DNA of 64,000 nucleotides from Brucella daejeonensis. GTDB taxonomy: Bacteria; Pseudomonadota; Alphaproteobacteria; Rhizobiales; Rhizobiaceae. This document shows positions 1 to 8,291 of the stretch, piece after piece (the stretch's first letter is position 1; each line of letters begins with the position of its first letter). The stretch lies in contig NZ_JACIJG010000004.1 of assembly GCF_014199265.1 (NCBI RefSeq), positions 1 through 64,000 on the forward strand, given 5' to 3'. A program made the translations under genes and the position numbers. Under the pieces are notes generated by a model. It did not search any database, was not told where the DNA came from, and saw only the letters and a list, made by a program, of their open reading frames with translations.

Positions 1-1041
1 GTCGCGCCAGAGCCAGAAGCCGTTGAATATGTCCGCGTCTGCGATGCTTACGGCGCTGGCTACTTCTACATCCCGGGCACCGAAACCTGCCTGCGCGTCC
101 ACGGCTATGTTCGTTACGACGCCAAGGGTGGTGACCGCGTTTACGCTCGTACCGCCGGTGATCTGGAACGCGATACCTGGGGCAAGAACGCCCGTGCGAC
201 GCTTCGCTTCTCGACCGCTTCGGAAACCGAGCTCGGCACTCTGAAGACCTTCACCGAGCTGCGTTACAACTGGAACGGCGGCGGTGACGGCGAAGAAGAC
301 GCATACGGTTCGAGCGAAAACAGCTCGCTGCGTTACGCTTACATCCAGCTCGGCGGCCTGCGCGTCGGTCTCGACGAATCGGCCTTCGTGACCTTCCCGG
401 GTTACTTCGGCAACGTCATCAACGATGACGTGATCCTCGCTGGCGGTTACCGCACCAACCTCATCAGCTACACCTTCACCGGCGGCAACGGCTTCTCTGC
501 CATCCTGTCGCTCGAAGAAGGCGGCAACGGTGACTCCGACGTCGACGTTACGCTTAACGACTACACGCCGCACATCGTTGGTGGCCTGAAGTACGCTGGC
601 GGCTGGGGTTCGGTCGTGGCTGTTGCAGCTTATGACGCCCGTAACGAAGAATGGGCCGGTAAGATTCGCGGCGACGTGAACATCACCGACCGTTTCTCGG
701 TCTGGGCGATGGGCGGCTACAAGTCCAACGACGACCATTACGCTTTGAACGACGCTGGCGAATCCTACCGCGTCATCGACTCGTTCTACGGCACCTGGGG
801 CGGCGACTGGGCCATTTGGGGCGGCGCAGCATTCAAGGCAACCGAAAAGGCTACCTTCAACCTGCAGCTCGCTTACGACGACTCGGAAACCTTCGAAGCG
901 ACTGCAAACGTTGCTTACCAGCTGGTTCCCGGCTTCACCATCACGCCGGAAGTCACCTACGTTCAGTGGAACGACAAGAACACCAGCCTCGACGGCGAAG
1001 ACGCCTGGCAGGGCATGGTCCGCTTCCAGCGCTCGTTCTAA
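1..1041 (+). CDS. omp2b: Omp2-family porin (5' truncated by window edge)
   Basis: The reading frame is open from base 1 and gives 346 residues to the TAA stop, so the signal peptide and first residues are missing. The visible part begins with the hallmark of Brucella Omp2 porins: a Cys-containing segment (VCDAYGAG, then [14 protein letters not shown]) followed by alternating beta-strand sequence, a central acidic stretch, and the ending RFQRSF with a terminal Phe, as expected for a protein inserted by the BAM complex. The family forms trimeric general-diffusion pores in the outer membrane. Brucella usually carries two divergent copies (omp2a and omp2b); which copy this is cannot be decided here, so the symbol is tentative. 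A strong terminator follows 25 bases after the stop. Confidence 0.9.
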   Translation, partial: VAPEPEAVEYVRVCDAYGAGYFYIPGTETCLRVHGYVRYDAKGGDRVYARTAGDLERDTWGKNARATLRFSTASETELGTLKTFTELRYNWNGGGDGEEDAYGSSENSSLRYAYIQLGGLRVGLDESAFVTFPGYFGNVINDDVILAGGYRTNLISYTFTGGNGFSAILSLEEGGNGDSDVDVTLNDYTPHIVGGLKYAGGWGSVVAVAAYDARNEEWAGKIRGDVNITDRFSVWAMGGYKSNDDHYALNDAGESYRVIDSFYGTWGGDWAIWGGAAFKATEKATFNLQLAYDDSETFEATANVAYQLVPGFTITPEVTYVQWNDKNTSLDGEDAWQGMVRFQRSF

Positions 1042-1064
1042 TCCCTCGCGGATTGATCAGGAAG

Positions 1065-1095
1065 AACCCGGTAGCATCGCTACCGGGTTTTTTGT
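1065..1095 (+). terminator. Rho-independent terminator of the porin gene
   Basis: A 9-bp stem (AACCCGGTA / TACCGGGTT) with a 7-base loop runs directly into a T tract. It starts 24 bases after the porin stop codon. Confidence 0.9.
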
Positions 1096-1214
1096 TGCGT
1101 GATTTTCAGTGCGGCGTCTTCCCTTTCTGGATAAGGTCCTGATCCTGGTTATCTGGCGGGGCGGGGCTATTGTCCGCCACGCTCCGTAATGTTCTGAACC
1201 GGAGAAATGCGCAT

Positions 1215-1850
1215 ATGTTCAAATGGTTCTGGCCCGGATTGACGTGGACCGCAGCATTGACGGCTCTGGCGCTCTGGTTCGGCGGTGGCCGATTGGAGAG
1301 CGATATTGCCGGGCGCGGTGGTGAAGCGCTGGCACCTTATATATGGGCGAGTTTCGATGTGGACGGACGGGACGTTACGCTGAAAGGAGTGGCTCCAGAC
1401 CCCGGGAGCCAGACCGCAGCCCGCGCGGCGCTGGCCAATGTCTGGGGCATCGGGGCGGTGACGGATCTTACGAGCGTGTTGCCGCTCGTTTCTCCTTATG
1501 TTTTTCAAATTCAGAAAACCGGAGACAGCCTGATTCTTTCCGGCACCGTCCCGGACAACGATGCGCGCGACCGGATAATGGCGGCAGCCGAAGGGCTGAA
1601 TAGTGACGGAACGCTGGATGACGAAATGGCGGTCGGACGCGGCAGTCCGCAGGCGTTTGTCGAATCGGTAATGTTCGCCTTGCAACTCGCGGCAAGCTTG
1701 GACACCGGCGAGATAAAAATTTCCGATCTGACGATTTCCGTAAAGGGAACGGCGCTGAGTGAGGCGCGTTACGCTGCATTGCAATCGGTTCTGGGCGGCA
1801 CGCTGCCATTCGACCTGAAGACTGCAAGCGTCGAACTGACCGGGCCTTGA
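1215..1850 (+). CDS. BON-domain envelope protein, function unknown
   Basis: This 211-residue protein has one N-terminal membrane segment or uncleaved signal (about residues 5-22), then two repeats that look like BON domains (about 45-110 and 112-200), each with a V-x-L-x-G core such as VTLKGVAPD and LILSGTVPD. BON domains are lipid- or surface-binding modules of bacterial envelope proteins. In some proteins BON repeats precede an OmpA domain, but here the reading frame ends without one. The start at 1215 is chosen because GGAGAA lies 8 bases upstream and the segment before it is intergenic. It follows the porin and precedes two other small membrane proteins, so an envelope role is likely; the actual function is not known. 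Confidence 0.7.
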   Translation: MFKWFWPGLTWTAALTALALWFGGGRLESDIAGRGGEALAPYIWASFDVDGRDVTLKGVAPDPGSQTAARAALANVWGIGAVTDLTSVLPLVSPYVFQIQKTGDSLILSGTVPDNDARDRIMAAAEGLNSDGTLDDEMAVGRGSPQAFVESVMFALQLAASLDTGEIKISDLTISVKGTALSEARYAALQSVLGGTLPFDLKTASVELTGP

Positions 1851-2009
1851 TGGACATGAATCGAACCGCGTTGTAATCGTCCGGTCCAGTTTCTTGTTCG
1901 GAACTGACAGTCCGACTGTTCTGACGGGCGCTTTCTCTTTATGAAAGGAGCTGTGGACCATCCGGTTCGCAGCCATGCGTCGTCATTGGAACAGGAAGCG
2001 GACTTATCC

Positions 2010-2099
2010 ATGCTTTATCTTGCCGAATCATTTTGGCCCGTTCTGGCGATCGCGGTTTTGATTGGTGCGATTGTGGGCTGGCTGACGAGCGCGAAATGA
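2010..2099 (+). CDS. 29-residue single-span membrane microprotein
   Basis: A short frame from ATG to TGA encodes MLYLAESFWPVLAIAVLIG followed by AIVGWLTSAK. The sequence is one clean hydrophobic helix ending in a Gly-Trp-Leu segment and a positively charged tail, which is the normal orientation signal for an inner-membrane single-span peptide. A weak Shine-Dalgarno (AGGAAG) lies about 12 bases upstream. It sits between two other genes whose products begin with a membrane helix and points the same way, with no other gene competing for the space. That it is expressed is inference; no function can be given. Confidence 0.5.
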   Translation: MLYLAESFWPVLAIAVLIGAIVGWLTSAK

Positions 2100-2172
2100 G
2101 CTTCTGTCGTCTGCCTGGGCCGGTGCGGTTCCGTTAAAAGGCGCGTAATTTGGAGTACGAGGAAAGACCAAT

Positions 2173-2835
2173 ATGCCGTTGCTGATCGTTCAACTGGCTG
2201 TTCTCATCGCCATTGCTTTTGTGGTCGGTTGTCTGCTTGGCCGCTTCGTTCGGCGCAAAAGGCCGGCGACAAGCGATAATGAACGCACGATCATCGCCGC
2301 GGCTCTTGCGACGCCTCCAATCGATGAAAAGCCGGAAAAGCTGGAGCCGCCGAAAACTGTCGGCGCGGCGACCGCGGTTGCGAAGCCGGAGACACCTGTC
2401 GAGACGGATAAGGCCGAGGCCCCGAAAAAAGTTCCGGACGCCGAGGTTGTCGGCGGTGAATTGCCGTTGCAGAAGGGCGAAGCGAAGCCCGCTGCCGAAA
2501 CCGGACAGCCACAGTTTCTGGAAGCGCCGCGACAGGGGAAGGCCGACGATCTGACGGTCATCCATGGGATTGGCAGAGCGGTGGAAGCCATCCTTAACGG
2601 GCTGGGCGTGTTCCATTACGATCAGATTTCAGGCTGGAGCGACGATGAATCACGCTGGATCGAGCAGGCAATAGGCTTTCCGGGCCGGATCGGGCGCGAG
2701 AACTGGCGGGGTCAGGCTGCAAGATTCGTGAGCGCTTCTGCCAAGGGCAGGACCAGAAAGGCCGAAAAGCCCAAAAAAGCTCCCGCCAAAGCAGGAACGA
2801 GGCGGACGAGAAAGACGCCAAAGACCCCAAGCTGA
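2173..2835 (+). CDS. Membrane-anchored helix-hairpin-helix protein
   Basis: The 220-residue product starts with a single membrane helix (residues 1-22) ending in a basic stop-transfer run (RFVRRKR), then has a long Pro/Glu/Lys-rich linker (about 30-120). A compact domain of about residues 125-185 reads DDLTVIHGIGRAVEAILNGL and continues with a Trp-rich part. This resembles the helix-hairpin-helix extension found at the C terminus of NuoE and some L21 proteins in rhizobia. The end is very basic (Lys/Arg repeats), which suits binding to nucleic acid or an acidic partner. A good ribosome binding site (GAGGAAAG) precedes the ATG. The role is unknown. Confidence 0.7.
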   Translation: MPLLIVQLAVLIAIAFVVGCLLGRFVRRKRPATSDNERTIIAAALATPPIDEKPEKLEPPKTVGAATAVAKPETPVETDKAEAPKKVPDAEVVGGELPLQKGEAKPAAETGQPQFLEAPRQGKADDLTVIHGIGRAVEAILNGLGVFHYDQISGWSDDESRWIEQAIGFPGRIGRENWRGQAARFVSASAKGRTRKAEKPKKAPAKAGTRRTRKTPKTPS

Positions 2836-2855
2836 ATATTTCGGGCAAAGATGTG

Positions 2856-2931
2856 CTAGTGGTCCGATTCCGACATTTGCATCCCTCTGATACAGGCGCC
2901 GAGCAAATATCGGAATTGAAAAGACCACTAG
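2856..2931. repeat. 76-bp palindromic element, type 1 (CTAGTGG ends)
   Basis: The arms CTAGTGGTC-CGATTCCGACATTTGC and GCAAAT-ATCGGAATTG-AAAAGACCACTAG are imperfect inverted repeats, so the whole unit can fold into one long hairpin. It shares the CTAGTGG/CCACTAG ends with the neighbouring element at 2945 but not its interior. It lies between two convergent genes. Confidence 0.75.
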
Positions 2932-2944
2932 TAACTTTATGTAT

Positions 2945-3022
2945 CTAGTGGATTTTTCGAATTTGACGTTTGAAACAGCATCTCATTCAGTCGGGATTCA
3001 AACGTCAAATTCAATCCACTAG
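2945..3022. repeat. 78-bp palindromic element, copy 1 of 2
   Basis: The ends CTAGTGGA and TCCACTAG are inverted repeats, and inside them AATTTGACGTTTGAA pairs with TTCAAACGTCAAATT. The same 78 bp is present in the opposite orientation at 31773-31850 with only two differences by eye. If the outer TA is read as a target duplication, the element is about 74 bp, GTGG to CCAC. It could also act as a terminator between the converging genes on either side. Confidence 0.85.
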
Positions 3023-3027
3023 GCCCG

Positions 3028-5166
3028 TCAGCGGCGTCCATGGATCAGGTCGGCCTGAATGTCGGCGCTGCCTGTCAGGCGGGCTTTGTACACTTCGTAG
3101 TTTTCCATCACGCGTTGCACGTAATTGCGCGTTTCGGAGTAGGGAATGCGCTCGATCCAGTCGACCACCTCATCGACAGGCTTGCCGCGCGGGTCGCCAT
3201 ATTTCTCGATCCATTCCGAAGCGCGGCGGGGACCGGCGTTATAACCCGCGAATGTAAGCACATAGGAACCGTCGAAGCGGTCGAGCTGTTCTCCGAGGAA
3301 ATGCGCGCCAAGCGTTGCATTATAGCCTGCATCCGTCGTCAGGCGCGGGGCCGAAAAACTCATTCCGTTCCTTGCCGCCACGCTTCTGGCCGTTGCCGGC
3401 ATGAGCTGTAGCAGGCCACGCGCGCCGGCCTTCGATACGGCGCCGACGTTGAATTCGCTTTCCTGCCGGGCGATTGCATAGGCCAACGCCTTGCCCGACC
3501 CGCTGATATTCGCGCTGGCAGGAATGGCGCCGAGCGGATGTGAAAGCGCGCCTGTGTCGAAACCGCGTAGGGCTGCGGTCTTGCCGACCCGCAAGGCGAG
3601 ATAATGATTCTCGTTGCGCTCAGCCATGACGGCCAGCAAAGCCAGTTCGCCGACGCTATCCATCTCTTGCGAAAGCTGGCTGTAAAGTGCGGTGGCGCGA
3701 TTGCCGTATCCAACCTGCTCGAGGCGTTTGATGGCCTGTACCGCAGGGCGTCCGGCAAAACGGACGCGGTCGGCGTCGGTCGGTTTCGGATAGATGAACT
3801 CCGGGGCCTTCTCATGCAGTTTGGCGGCGGCTAGCTGTCCGTAGAAAGTGGTCCCGAAATGTGCCGAACGGCGATAATAGCTGCTGGCATCACCGCCGGA
3901 ACCCGCCTCGGCAGAGCGGCCGAGCCAGTAAAAAGCGCGCGATGCGGAGATCGGGCGCGAGGAAATTTCCGCGATCCTGGCGAAGTGTGAAGCCGCTGTC
4001 CCGGGCTGCTTCAAGGCCCGCAGCGCGTACCATCCTGCGTGGAATTCAGCCTCTGCGGCCATGCCGGGCGATTCTGCCGCGTGAGCGGCGACGAGCTTAT
4101 AGGCAAGCTGCGGCTTTCCGAGGTCGAGAAGCTCACGGGATAGAATACGGCGCTCGATCCACCAGGCATCCGCGTCGATCAGGGCAGGGGCCTGACGCGG
4201 GGCCTTCAGCATGAGGTCGGTGGCTTCACTGTAGCGTTCGGCACGGCGAAGATAGCGGATTTTCAGAAACAGATAGGCCAGGTTTCCCTGCCATGTGCTG
4301 TCAACGCTTGCAATTGCCTTGGCGGCATTCGGAGATTTTTGCGCGACGGCTGCAAAGGCATTGTAGAGCGACTGGGCCTGGGCCGGTCCAGCCAACAACT
4401 TTGCCGATTTCAGACGGTTATTATAAAGCGAGCGCAGAATGCGGCGCTGATGATCCTCGCGTGTCAGAACGCCGGAGAATTCCTTCAATACTTTCTGCTC
4501 GTCCTCGGTGGAAAGGCGTTGCGTCGACCACCACGGCGAAAGAAGTCCGCGGGCCTTGTTCGCGTTTCCGGTGTTCACATAGGCACGGGCAAGCAGGATC
4601 ATGCCTTCTGTCGTCAGGGGACGTGTGTTGCCAAATGCGGCAATCACCGTTCCCGGCGCGGGATTCTCCCTTGCCAGCGCCCGTTCCGAATTGCGGCGCA
4701 GGGCAGATAGTCCCGGCCAGCCGCGCAGTTCGGTCGTGGCGGCCGCGATTTCAGCGCTCGGCACGGCATCCAGCCCGGATGTAGCAATAGCCCAGCTCAG
4801 TATCTGCCGGTCAAGCGAGCCATTGGGCATTCCATTGCGCAATGCGATGGCGTTTGCGACGTCCCGCGAAGAAAGCGAATCGAGACCGCTCTTCAGCGTT
4901 CCGCCGATCACGGCGGGGGTCTCGAGACGGCTTACCGCCGACGTGACGACAGGATCGGATGTGGCGGGCCGGGGCGTCGGCGTAACCAGATTTATCGGCG
5001 ACTGGCGCGTCGCTGTCGGTGCGAAAGGGCGCGCGAGCGGTGTCGGCACGTCTGTCGACAGGGAAGACTGGGCAAGAGAAACGGAAGGCTGAACGGCAAC
5101 CGCAACGAGGCAACTCGCGAGAAGCGCTCTTGTCGTCATGGAAATTGCTGCGGCGTATTTAAACAT
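3028..5166 (-). CDS. slt: Soluble lytic murein transglycosylase (Slt70-like)
   Basis: This 712-residue periplasmic enzyme cleaves the MurNAc-GlcNAc bond of peptidoglycan with formation of 1,6-anhydro ends. An N-terminal signal peptide (hydrophobic run ending SLAQSS, about residues 1-35) is followed by a long alpha-helical superhelical region typical of Slt70. The C-terminal catalytic domain carries the motif ARQESEFN, with the catalytic Glu near residue 568, then KAGARGLLQLMP, and later TFAGYNAGP. An internal Met at residue 10 begins a more compact signal peptide and is an alternative start. The gene converges on the helix-hairpin-helix gene and is divergent from dapA. The length fits the family. 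Confidence 0.93.
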   Translation of the reverse strand: MFKYAAAISMTTRALLASCLVAVAVQPSVSLAQSSLSTDVPTPLARPFAPTATRQSPINLVTPTPRPATSDPVVTSAVSRLETPAVIGGTLKSGLDSLSSRDVANAIALRNGMPNGSLDRQILSWAIATSGLDAVPSAEIAAATTELRGWPGLSALRRNSERALARENPAPGTVIAAFGNTRPLTTEGMILLARAYVNTGNANKARGLLSPWWSTQRLSTEDEQKVLKEFSGVLTREDHQRRILRSLYNNRLKSAKLLAGPAQAQSLYNAFAAVAQKSPNAAKAIASVDSTWQGNLAYLFLKIRYLRRAERYSEATDLMLKAPRQAPALIDADAWWIERRILSRELLDLGKPQLAYKLVAAHAAESPGMAAEAEFHAGWYALRALKQPGTAASHFARIAEISSRPISASRAFYWLGRSAEAGSGGDASSYYRRSAHFGTTFYGQLAAAKLHEKAPEFIYPKPTDADRVRFAGRPAVQAIKRLEQVGYGNRATALYSQLSQEMDSVGELALLAVMAERNENHYLALRVGKTAALRGFDTGALSHPLGAIPASANISGSGKALAYAIARQESEFNVGAVSKAGARGLLQLMPATARSVAARNGMSFSAPRLTTDAGYNATLGAHFLGEQLDRFDGSYVLTFAGYNAGPRRASEWIEKYGDPRGKPVDEVVDWIERIPYSETRNYVQRVMENYEVYKARLTGSADIQADLIHGRR

Positions 5167-5547
5167 GATCTAACTTAAACAAAGACTTGGCTCTGGGGAA
5201 ATATGTTGATGAAATCCGGCTTTTCTTGGTCCATCCATTTTGGGGGGAACCATGACGGCAAGGATAGGATCGATGAATGAACCTATCCCTAATAAAGTAT
5301 TATCGATGCGATCCGCCCGGGTTCGGCCATTCGAGAATTAAGCGCTGTTCGACCACGGGTTCGGGAAATGGCGGTCGAGTAACCATTCGCTGCAATTTTA
5401 GTCGCAAAACTGCCGTAATCGAGCTGTTTTGCCGTTGCACCCCGCTTGCTCCGTTCGCGTGGCAAGACTATTGTGCAACGCCTCGACCGTTGGGCTATTC
5501 GATGCCCGCGGGTGAGAGGTTCCGTCCATTCATTCAGGAGTTCACTA
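5167..5547. other. 381-bp spacer between slt and dapA
   Basis: No protein-coding gene is seen here. The dapA frame stays open upstream to 5446, but there is no ribosome binding site until the one before 5548. The spacer holds a small hairpin (GGATAGG / CCTATCC, about 5264-5290) and the stronger dapA-leader hairpin listed separately. Promoters for both divergent genes must lie here but none could be assigned. Confidence 0.6.
5433..5480 (+). promoter_or_regulatory. Hairpin in the dapA leader
   Basis: CGTTGCAC (5433-5440) pairs with GTGCAACG (5473-5480), and inside it CTTGC pairs with GCAAG around a 12-base loop. It ends 67 bases before the dapA start. It has no T tract, so it is not a simple terminator. 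A regulatory role for the transcript is inference. Confidence 0.4.
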
Positions 5548-6429
5548 ATGCTGAAGGGCTCAATTACCGCACTCGTCACGCCGTTCGATTCCGAAGGAGC
5601 GTTCGACGAGAAAGCCTTTCGAGCGTTGGTGGACTGGCAGATAAAAGAAGGCACGAAGGGGCTGGTCCCGGTCGGCACGACCGGTGAAACGCCAACACTT
5701 TCGCATGACGAGCACAAGCGCGTCATCGAAGTGTGCATCGAGGTTGCCGCAGGTCGCGTTCCAGTGATCGCCGGTGCCGGTTCGAACAATACCGTTGAAG
5801 CCATCGAACTGGCCCAACATGCCGAAAAGGCCGGCGCCGACGCCGTTCTCGTTGTCACGCCCTACTACAACAAGCCGAACCAGCGCGGCCTCTACGAGCA
5901 TTTTTCGCGGGTGGCCCGTTCCATCTCGATCCCGCTCGTTATCTACAATATTCCGGGGCGTTCGATCATCGATATGACGCCGGAAACGATGGGCGCTCTC
6001 GTTCGCGATCACAAGAACATCGTGGGCGTCAAGGATGCTACCGGCAAGATCGAACGCGTTTCCGAACAGCGCGCGACCTGCGGCAAGGAATTCATCCAGC
6101 TTTCGGGCGAGGATGCCACCGCTCTCGGCTTCAACGCCCACGGCGGCGTTGGATGTATTTCGGTGACGTCGAATATTGCGCCGCGTCTTTGCGCCGAATT
6201 CCAGGATGCATGTCAGGCAGGCGATTTCGCCAAGGCGCTCGAATTGCAGGATCGCTTGATGCCGCTCCACAAGGCTCTGTTCATCGAACCCAATCCGTCG
6301 GGACCGAAATATGCCCTGTCACGCCTCGGTCGTGTGGAAAACATGCTTCGTTCTCCCATGGTAACGGTCGAAACGGCCACTGCCGAAAGGATCGATCAGG
6401 CAATGAAACACGCCGGACTTATCAACTGA
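5548..6429 (+). CDS. dapA: 4-hydroxy-tetrahydrodipicolinate synthase
   Basis: This enzyme condenses pyruvate with aspartate semialdehyde, the first committed step of the lysine and meso-diaminopimelate branch in the cytosol. The 293-residue TIM barrel has the usual family length and carries the GTTGETPTL substrate motif near residue 45, Tyr133 (YNIPGRS) and the Schiff-base Lys162 (VGVKDATGK), matching the E. coli positions closely. The start at 5548 follows CAGGAG by 7 bases, and the longer open frame upstream lacks family similarity. Because meso-diaminopimelate feeds peptidoglycan, its neighbourhood with a lytic transglycosylase fits cell-wall metabolism. A strong terminator follows. Confidence 0.96.
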   Translation: MLKGSITALVTPFDSEGAFDEKAFRALVDWQIKEGTKGLVPVGTTGETPTLSHDEHKRVIEVCIEVAAGRVPVIAGAGSNNTVEAIELAQHAEKAGADAVLVVTPYYNKPNQRGLYEHFSRVARSISIPLVIYNIPGRSIIDMTPETMGALVRDHKNIVGVKDATGKIERVSEQRATCGKEFIQLSGEDATALGFNAHGGVGCISVTSNIAPRLCAEFQDACQAGDFAKALELQDRLMPLHKALFIEPNPSGPKYALSRLGRVENMLRSPMVTVETATAERIDQAMKHAGLIN

Positions 6430-6461
6430 CCTGTCGAATTTGACAGCTTACGCCGATTTTT

Positions 6462-6490
6462 ACGCTCCCGTTGCGCCGGGAGCGTTTTCA
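6462..6490 (+). terminator. Rho-independent terminator after dapA
   Basis: A perfect 9-bp stem (ACGCTCCCG / CGGGAGCGT) with a 6-base loop is followed by a short T-rich run. It lies between dapA and smpB, so smpB probably has its own promoter. Confidence 0.85.
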
Positions 6491-6521
6491 TTTCAGGCAT
6501 TGCACATTATATGGTGCCATC

Positions 6522-6998
6522 ATGAACAAGCCGAAGAATTCTCCTGCGCGCAAGATCATCGCGGAAAACCGCAAGGCGCGCTTCAACTATGAGATCATCG
6601 ACACACTCGAAGCCGGGCTCGTGCTCACCGGCACCGAGGTCAAATCCCTGCGCGCCAATCAGTCGAACATTGCCGAAAGCTATGCGAGCTTTGAGAATGG
6701 CGAGTTCTGGCTGATCAATTCCTACATTCCGGAATATACGCAGGGAAATCGCTTCAACCATGAGCCTCGCCGGCTGCGGAAGCTGCTGGTCAGCCGTCGC
6801 GAAATGTCTCGCCTGTTCAACTCCATTTCCCGCGAGGGCATGACCGTCGTTCCGTTGAAGCTTTACTTCAACGATCGCGGGCGTGCGAAGCTTGAACTTG
6901 CCCTGGCGCGAGGCAAGAAGACACACGACAAGCGTGAAACGGAAAAGAAACGCGACTGGAATCGGGAAAAGGCGCGTCTGTTGCGTGACCGTGGGTGA
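6522..6998 (+). CDS. smpB: SsrA-binding protein SmpB
   Basis: SmpB binds tmRNA and delivers it to stalled ribosomes for trans-translation. The 158-residue protein has the family's beta-barrel core, with [10 protein letters not shown] near the N terminus, [10 protein letters not shown], and the basic, disordered C-terminal tail ([15 protein letters not shown]) that enters the mRNA channel. The start at 6522 gives the conserved N terminus ([12 protein letters not shown]); upstream codons fall in the dapA terminator. The tmRNA gene itself is not in the window. A terminator that overlaps the end of the converging gene follows. Confidence 0.96.
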   Translation: MNKPKNSPARKIIAENRKARFNYEIIDTLEAGLVLTGTEVKSLRANQSNIAESYASFENGEFWLINSYIPEYTQGNRFNHEPRRLRKLLVSRREMSRLFNSISREGMTVVPLKLYFNDRGRAKLELALARGKKTHDKRETEKKRDWNREKARLLRDRG

Positions 6999-7024
6999 TC
7001 GCCTGTCGATGTCTCTGCAAATGG

Positions 7025-7048
7025 AAAAGGCGCGTCAGGCGCCTTTTT
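7025..7048. terminator. Bidirectional terminator between smpB and the UDG gene
   Basis: AAAAGGCGC (7025-7033) pairs with GCGCCTTTT (7039-7047) around a 5-base loop, with A and T tracts on both sides, so it can stop transcription in both directions. Its right half lies inside the last codons of the converging glycosylase gene. Confidence 0.85.
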
Positions 7049-7685
7049 GATTGAGGTAAGCGCGCGCATTTCTGAAAACATTGCGGAACATGGCATCTGT
7101 CAGCCTGCCCGTATTCGTATTGTACCGCGAGCAGTGGTAGCTGGAAAAAATGCGCAGGCTGCCGATGTCGCTTTCCCTCTCGTGACCGAAAGGATGTCGC
7201 GCGACCGGAGCGCCGAGGGCCCTAACCGTAGATTGATGGGCAATCGTTCCAAGAGTGACGACCGCGCGCAGCCGCGGAAAGCGTGTCAGCATTGGAGCAA
7301 GGAACTGGCGGCAATTATTGATTTCGGAGCCGACGGGTTTGTTTTCCGGGGGCACGCAGCGGACGGCGTTTACGATGCTGGCGTCGAGCAGTTTCAGGCT
7401 GTCGTCCGGGCGCGCCTCGAACTTGCCCGTGGCGAAACCGAACTCGCAAAGCGTGCTGTAGAGAAGTTCTCCGGCATAATCCCCGGTAAAAGGGCGGCCC
7501 GTACGGTTCGCGCCCCGAAGCCCGGGCGCAAGCCCGACAATGAGCAATTGCACATCCGTGTCATGAGCCGGGACGAACGGCGGCACGGGCGCATTATGCC
7601 ATTCAGGCTCCTTGTGCCGCCATTCCTGCAGGAATGCTTGCAGTCGTGGGCAGATAGAGCAATTCGCGGACGGTTCGAAAATCAT
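7035..7685 (-). CDS. Uracil-DNA glycosylase, family 5 (UdgB type)
   Basis: The enzyme removes uracil and related deaminated bases from DNA to start base-excision repair. Four cysteines for the iron-sulfur cluster are visible: C9 and C12 (CSIC) and one each in NAVRCVPPENK and NNCRQFL. The family 5 motif GLAPGLRGANRTGRPFTGD is present near residue 52, and the second active-site motif appears as SSYHCSRYNTNTGRLT. Motif 1 lacks the polar residue of family 1 and 4 enzymes, which is normal for family 5. At 216 residues it fits the family. It stands alone, converging on smpB. Confidence 0.9.
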   Translation of the reverse strand: MIFEPSANCSICPRLQAFLQEWRHKEPEWHNAPVPPFVPAHDTDVQLLIVGLAPGLRGANRTGRPFTGDYAGELLYSTLCEFGFATGKFEARPDDSLKLLDASIVNAVRCVPPENKPVGSEINNCRQFLAPMLTRFPRLRAVVTLGTIAHQSTVRALGAPVARHPFGHERESDIGSLRIFSSYHCSRYNTNTGRLTDAMFRNVFRNARAYLNQKGA

Positions 7686-7715
7686 GCTTCTGCATGAACC
7701 GGCTCGACGACGGCG

Positions 7716-8291
7716 TCAATAGCTGTCGTCGAAATCGTCGTCCTGACGACGCGGTGCTCTTTCCGATGGATCGCGGCCGATTTCAGCTTTCAGCGAGACC
7801 AGATCGATGAAATGGTCAGCCTGACGGCGCAATTCATCCGAAATCATGGCAGGCTGTGTCGTCAGCGTGGAAACGACGGAAACCTTGCGGCCCTTGCGCT
7901 GAAGCGCTTCCACCAGCGAACGGAAGTCGCCGTCGCCCGAGAAGATCACGAAATGATCGACTGTGTCGGTAAGCTGCATGGCATCGACCGTCAGTTCGAT
8001 ATCCATATTGCCCTTGACCTTGCGGCGGCCGGTGGAGTCCGTGAATTCCTTGGCCGCTTTGGTGACGACCTTGTAGCCGTTGTAATCGAGCCAGTCGATC
8101 AGCGGGCGGATCGACGAATACTCCTGATCTTCCACCAGGGCCGTATAATAATAAGCGCGAAGCAGATAGCCGCGCTTCTGGAACGCTTTTAAAAGCTTCC
8201 GGTAATCAATATCGAACCCCAAAGTTTTGGAGGCTGCGTATAAATTGGCACCGTCAATAAAAAGCGCAATCTTTTCACGAGAATCGAACAT
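7716..8291 (-). CDS. NYN-domain (LabA/DUF88) putative ribonuclease
   Basis: The 191-residue protein has the PIN-like NYN fold of predicted metal-dependent RNases. The acidic active-site motifs are in order: FIDGANLYA (residues 10-18), a central VKGNMDIELTVDAM (about 98-111), and FSGDGDFRSLVEAL (about 120). The C-terminal part ends in a charged tail (RRQDDDFDDSY). Family members are thought to act on RNA, but no substrate can be read from the sequence. It lies 30 bases upstream of the glycosylase on the same strand, so the two may be cotranscribed. A long AT-rich spacer separates it from rpoZ. Confidence 0.87.
   Translation of the reverse strand: MFDSREKIALFIDGANLYAASKTLGFDIDYRKLLKAFQKRGYLLRAYYYTALVEDQEYSSIRPLIDWLDYNGYKVVTKAAKEFTDSTGRRKVKGNMDIELTVDAMQLTDTVDHFVIFSGDGDFRSLVEALQRKGRKVSVVSTLTTQPAMISDELRRQADHFIDLVSLKAEIGRDPSERAPRRQDDDFDDSY

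Noticed and set aside
1167-1976. 269-codon minus-strand frame opposite the BON-domain gene
   Set aside because: The plus-strand frame has a ribosome site, a membrane helix and BON-like repeats; the minus frame has none of these.
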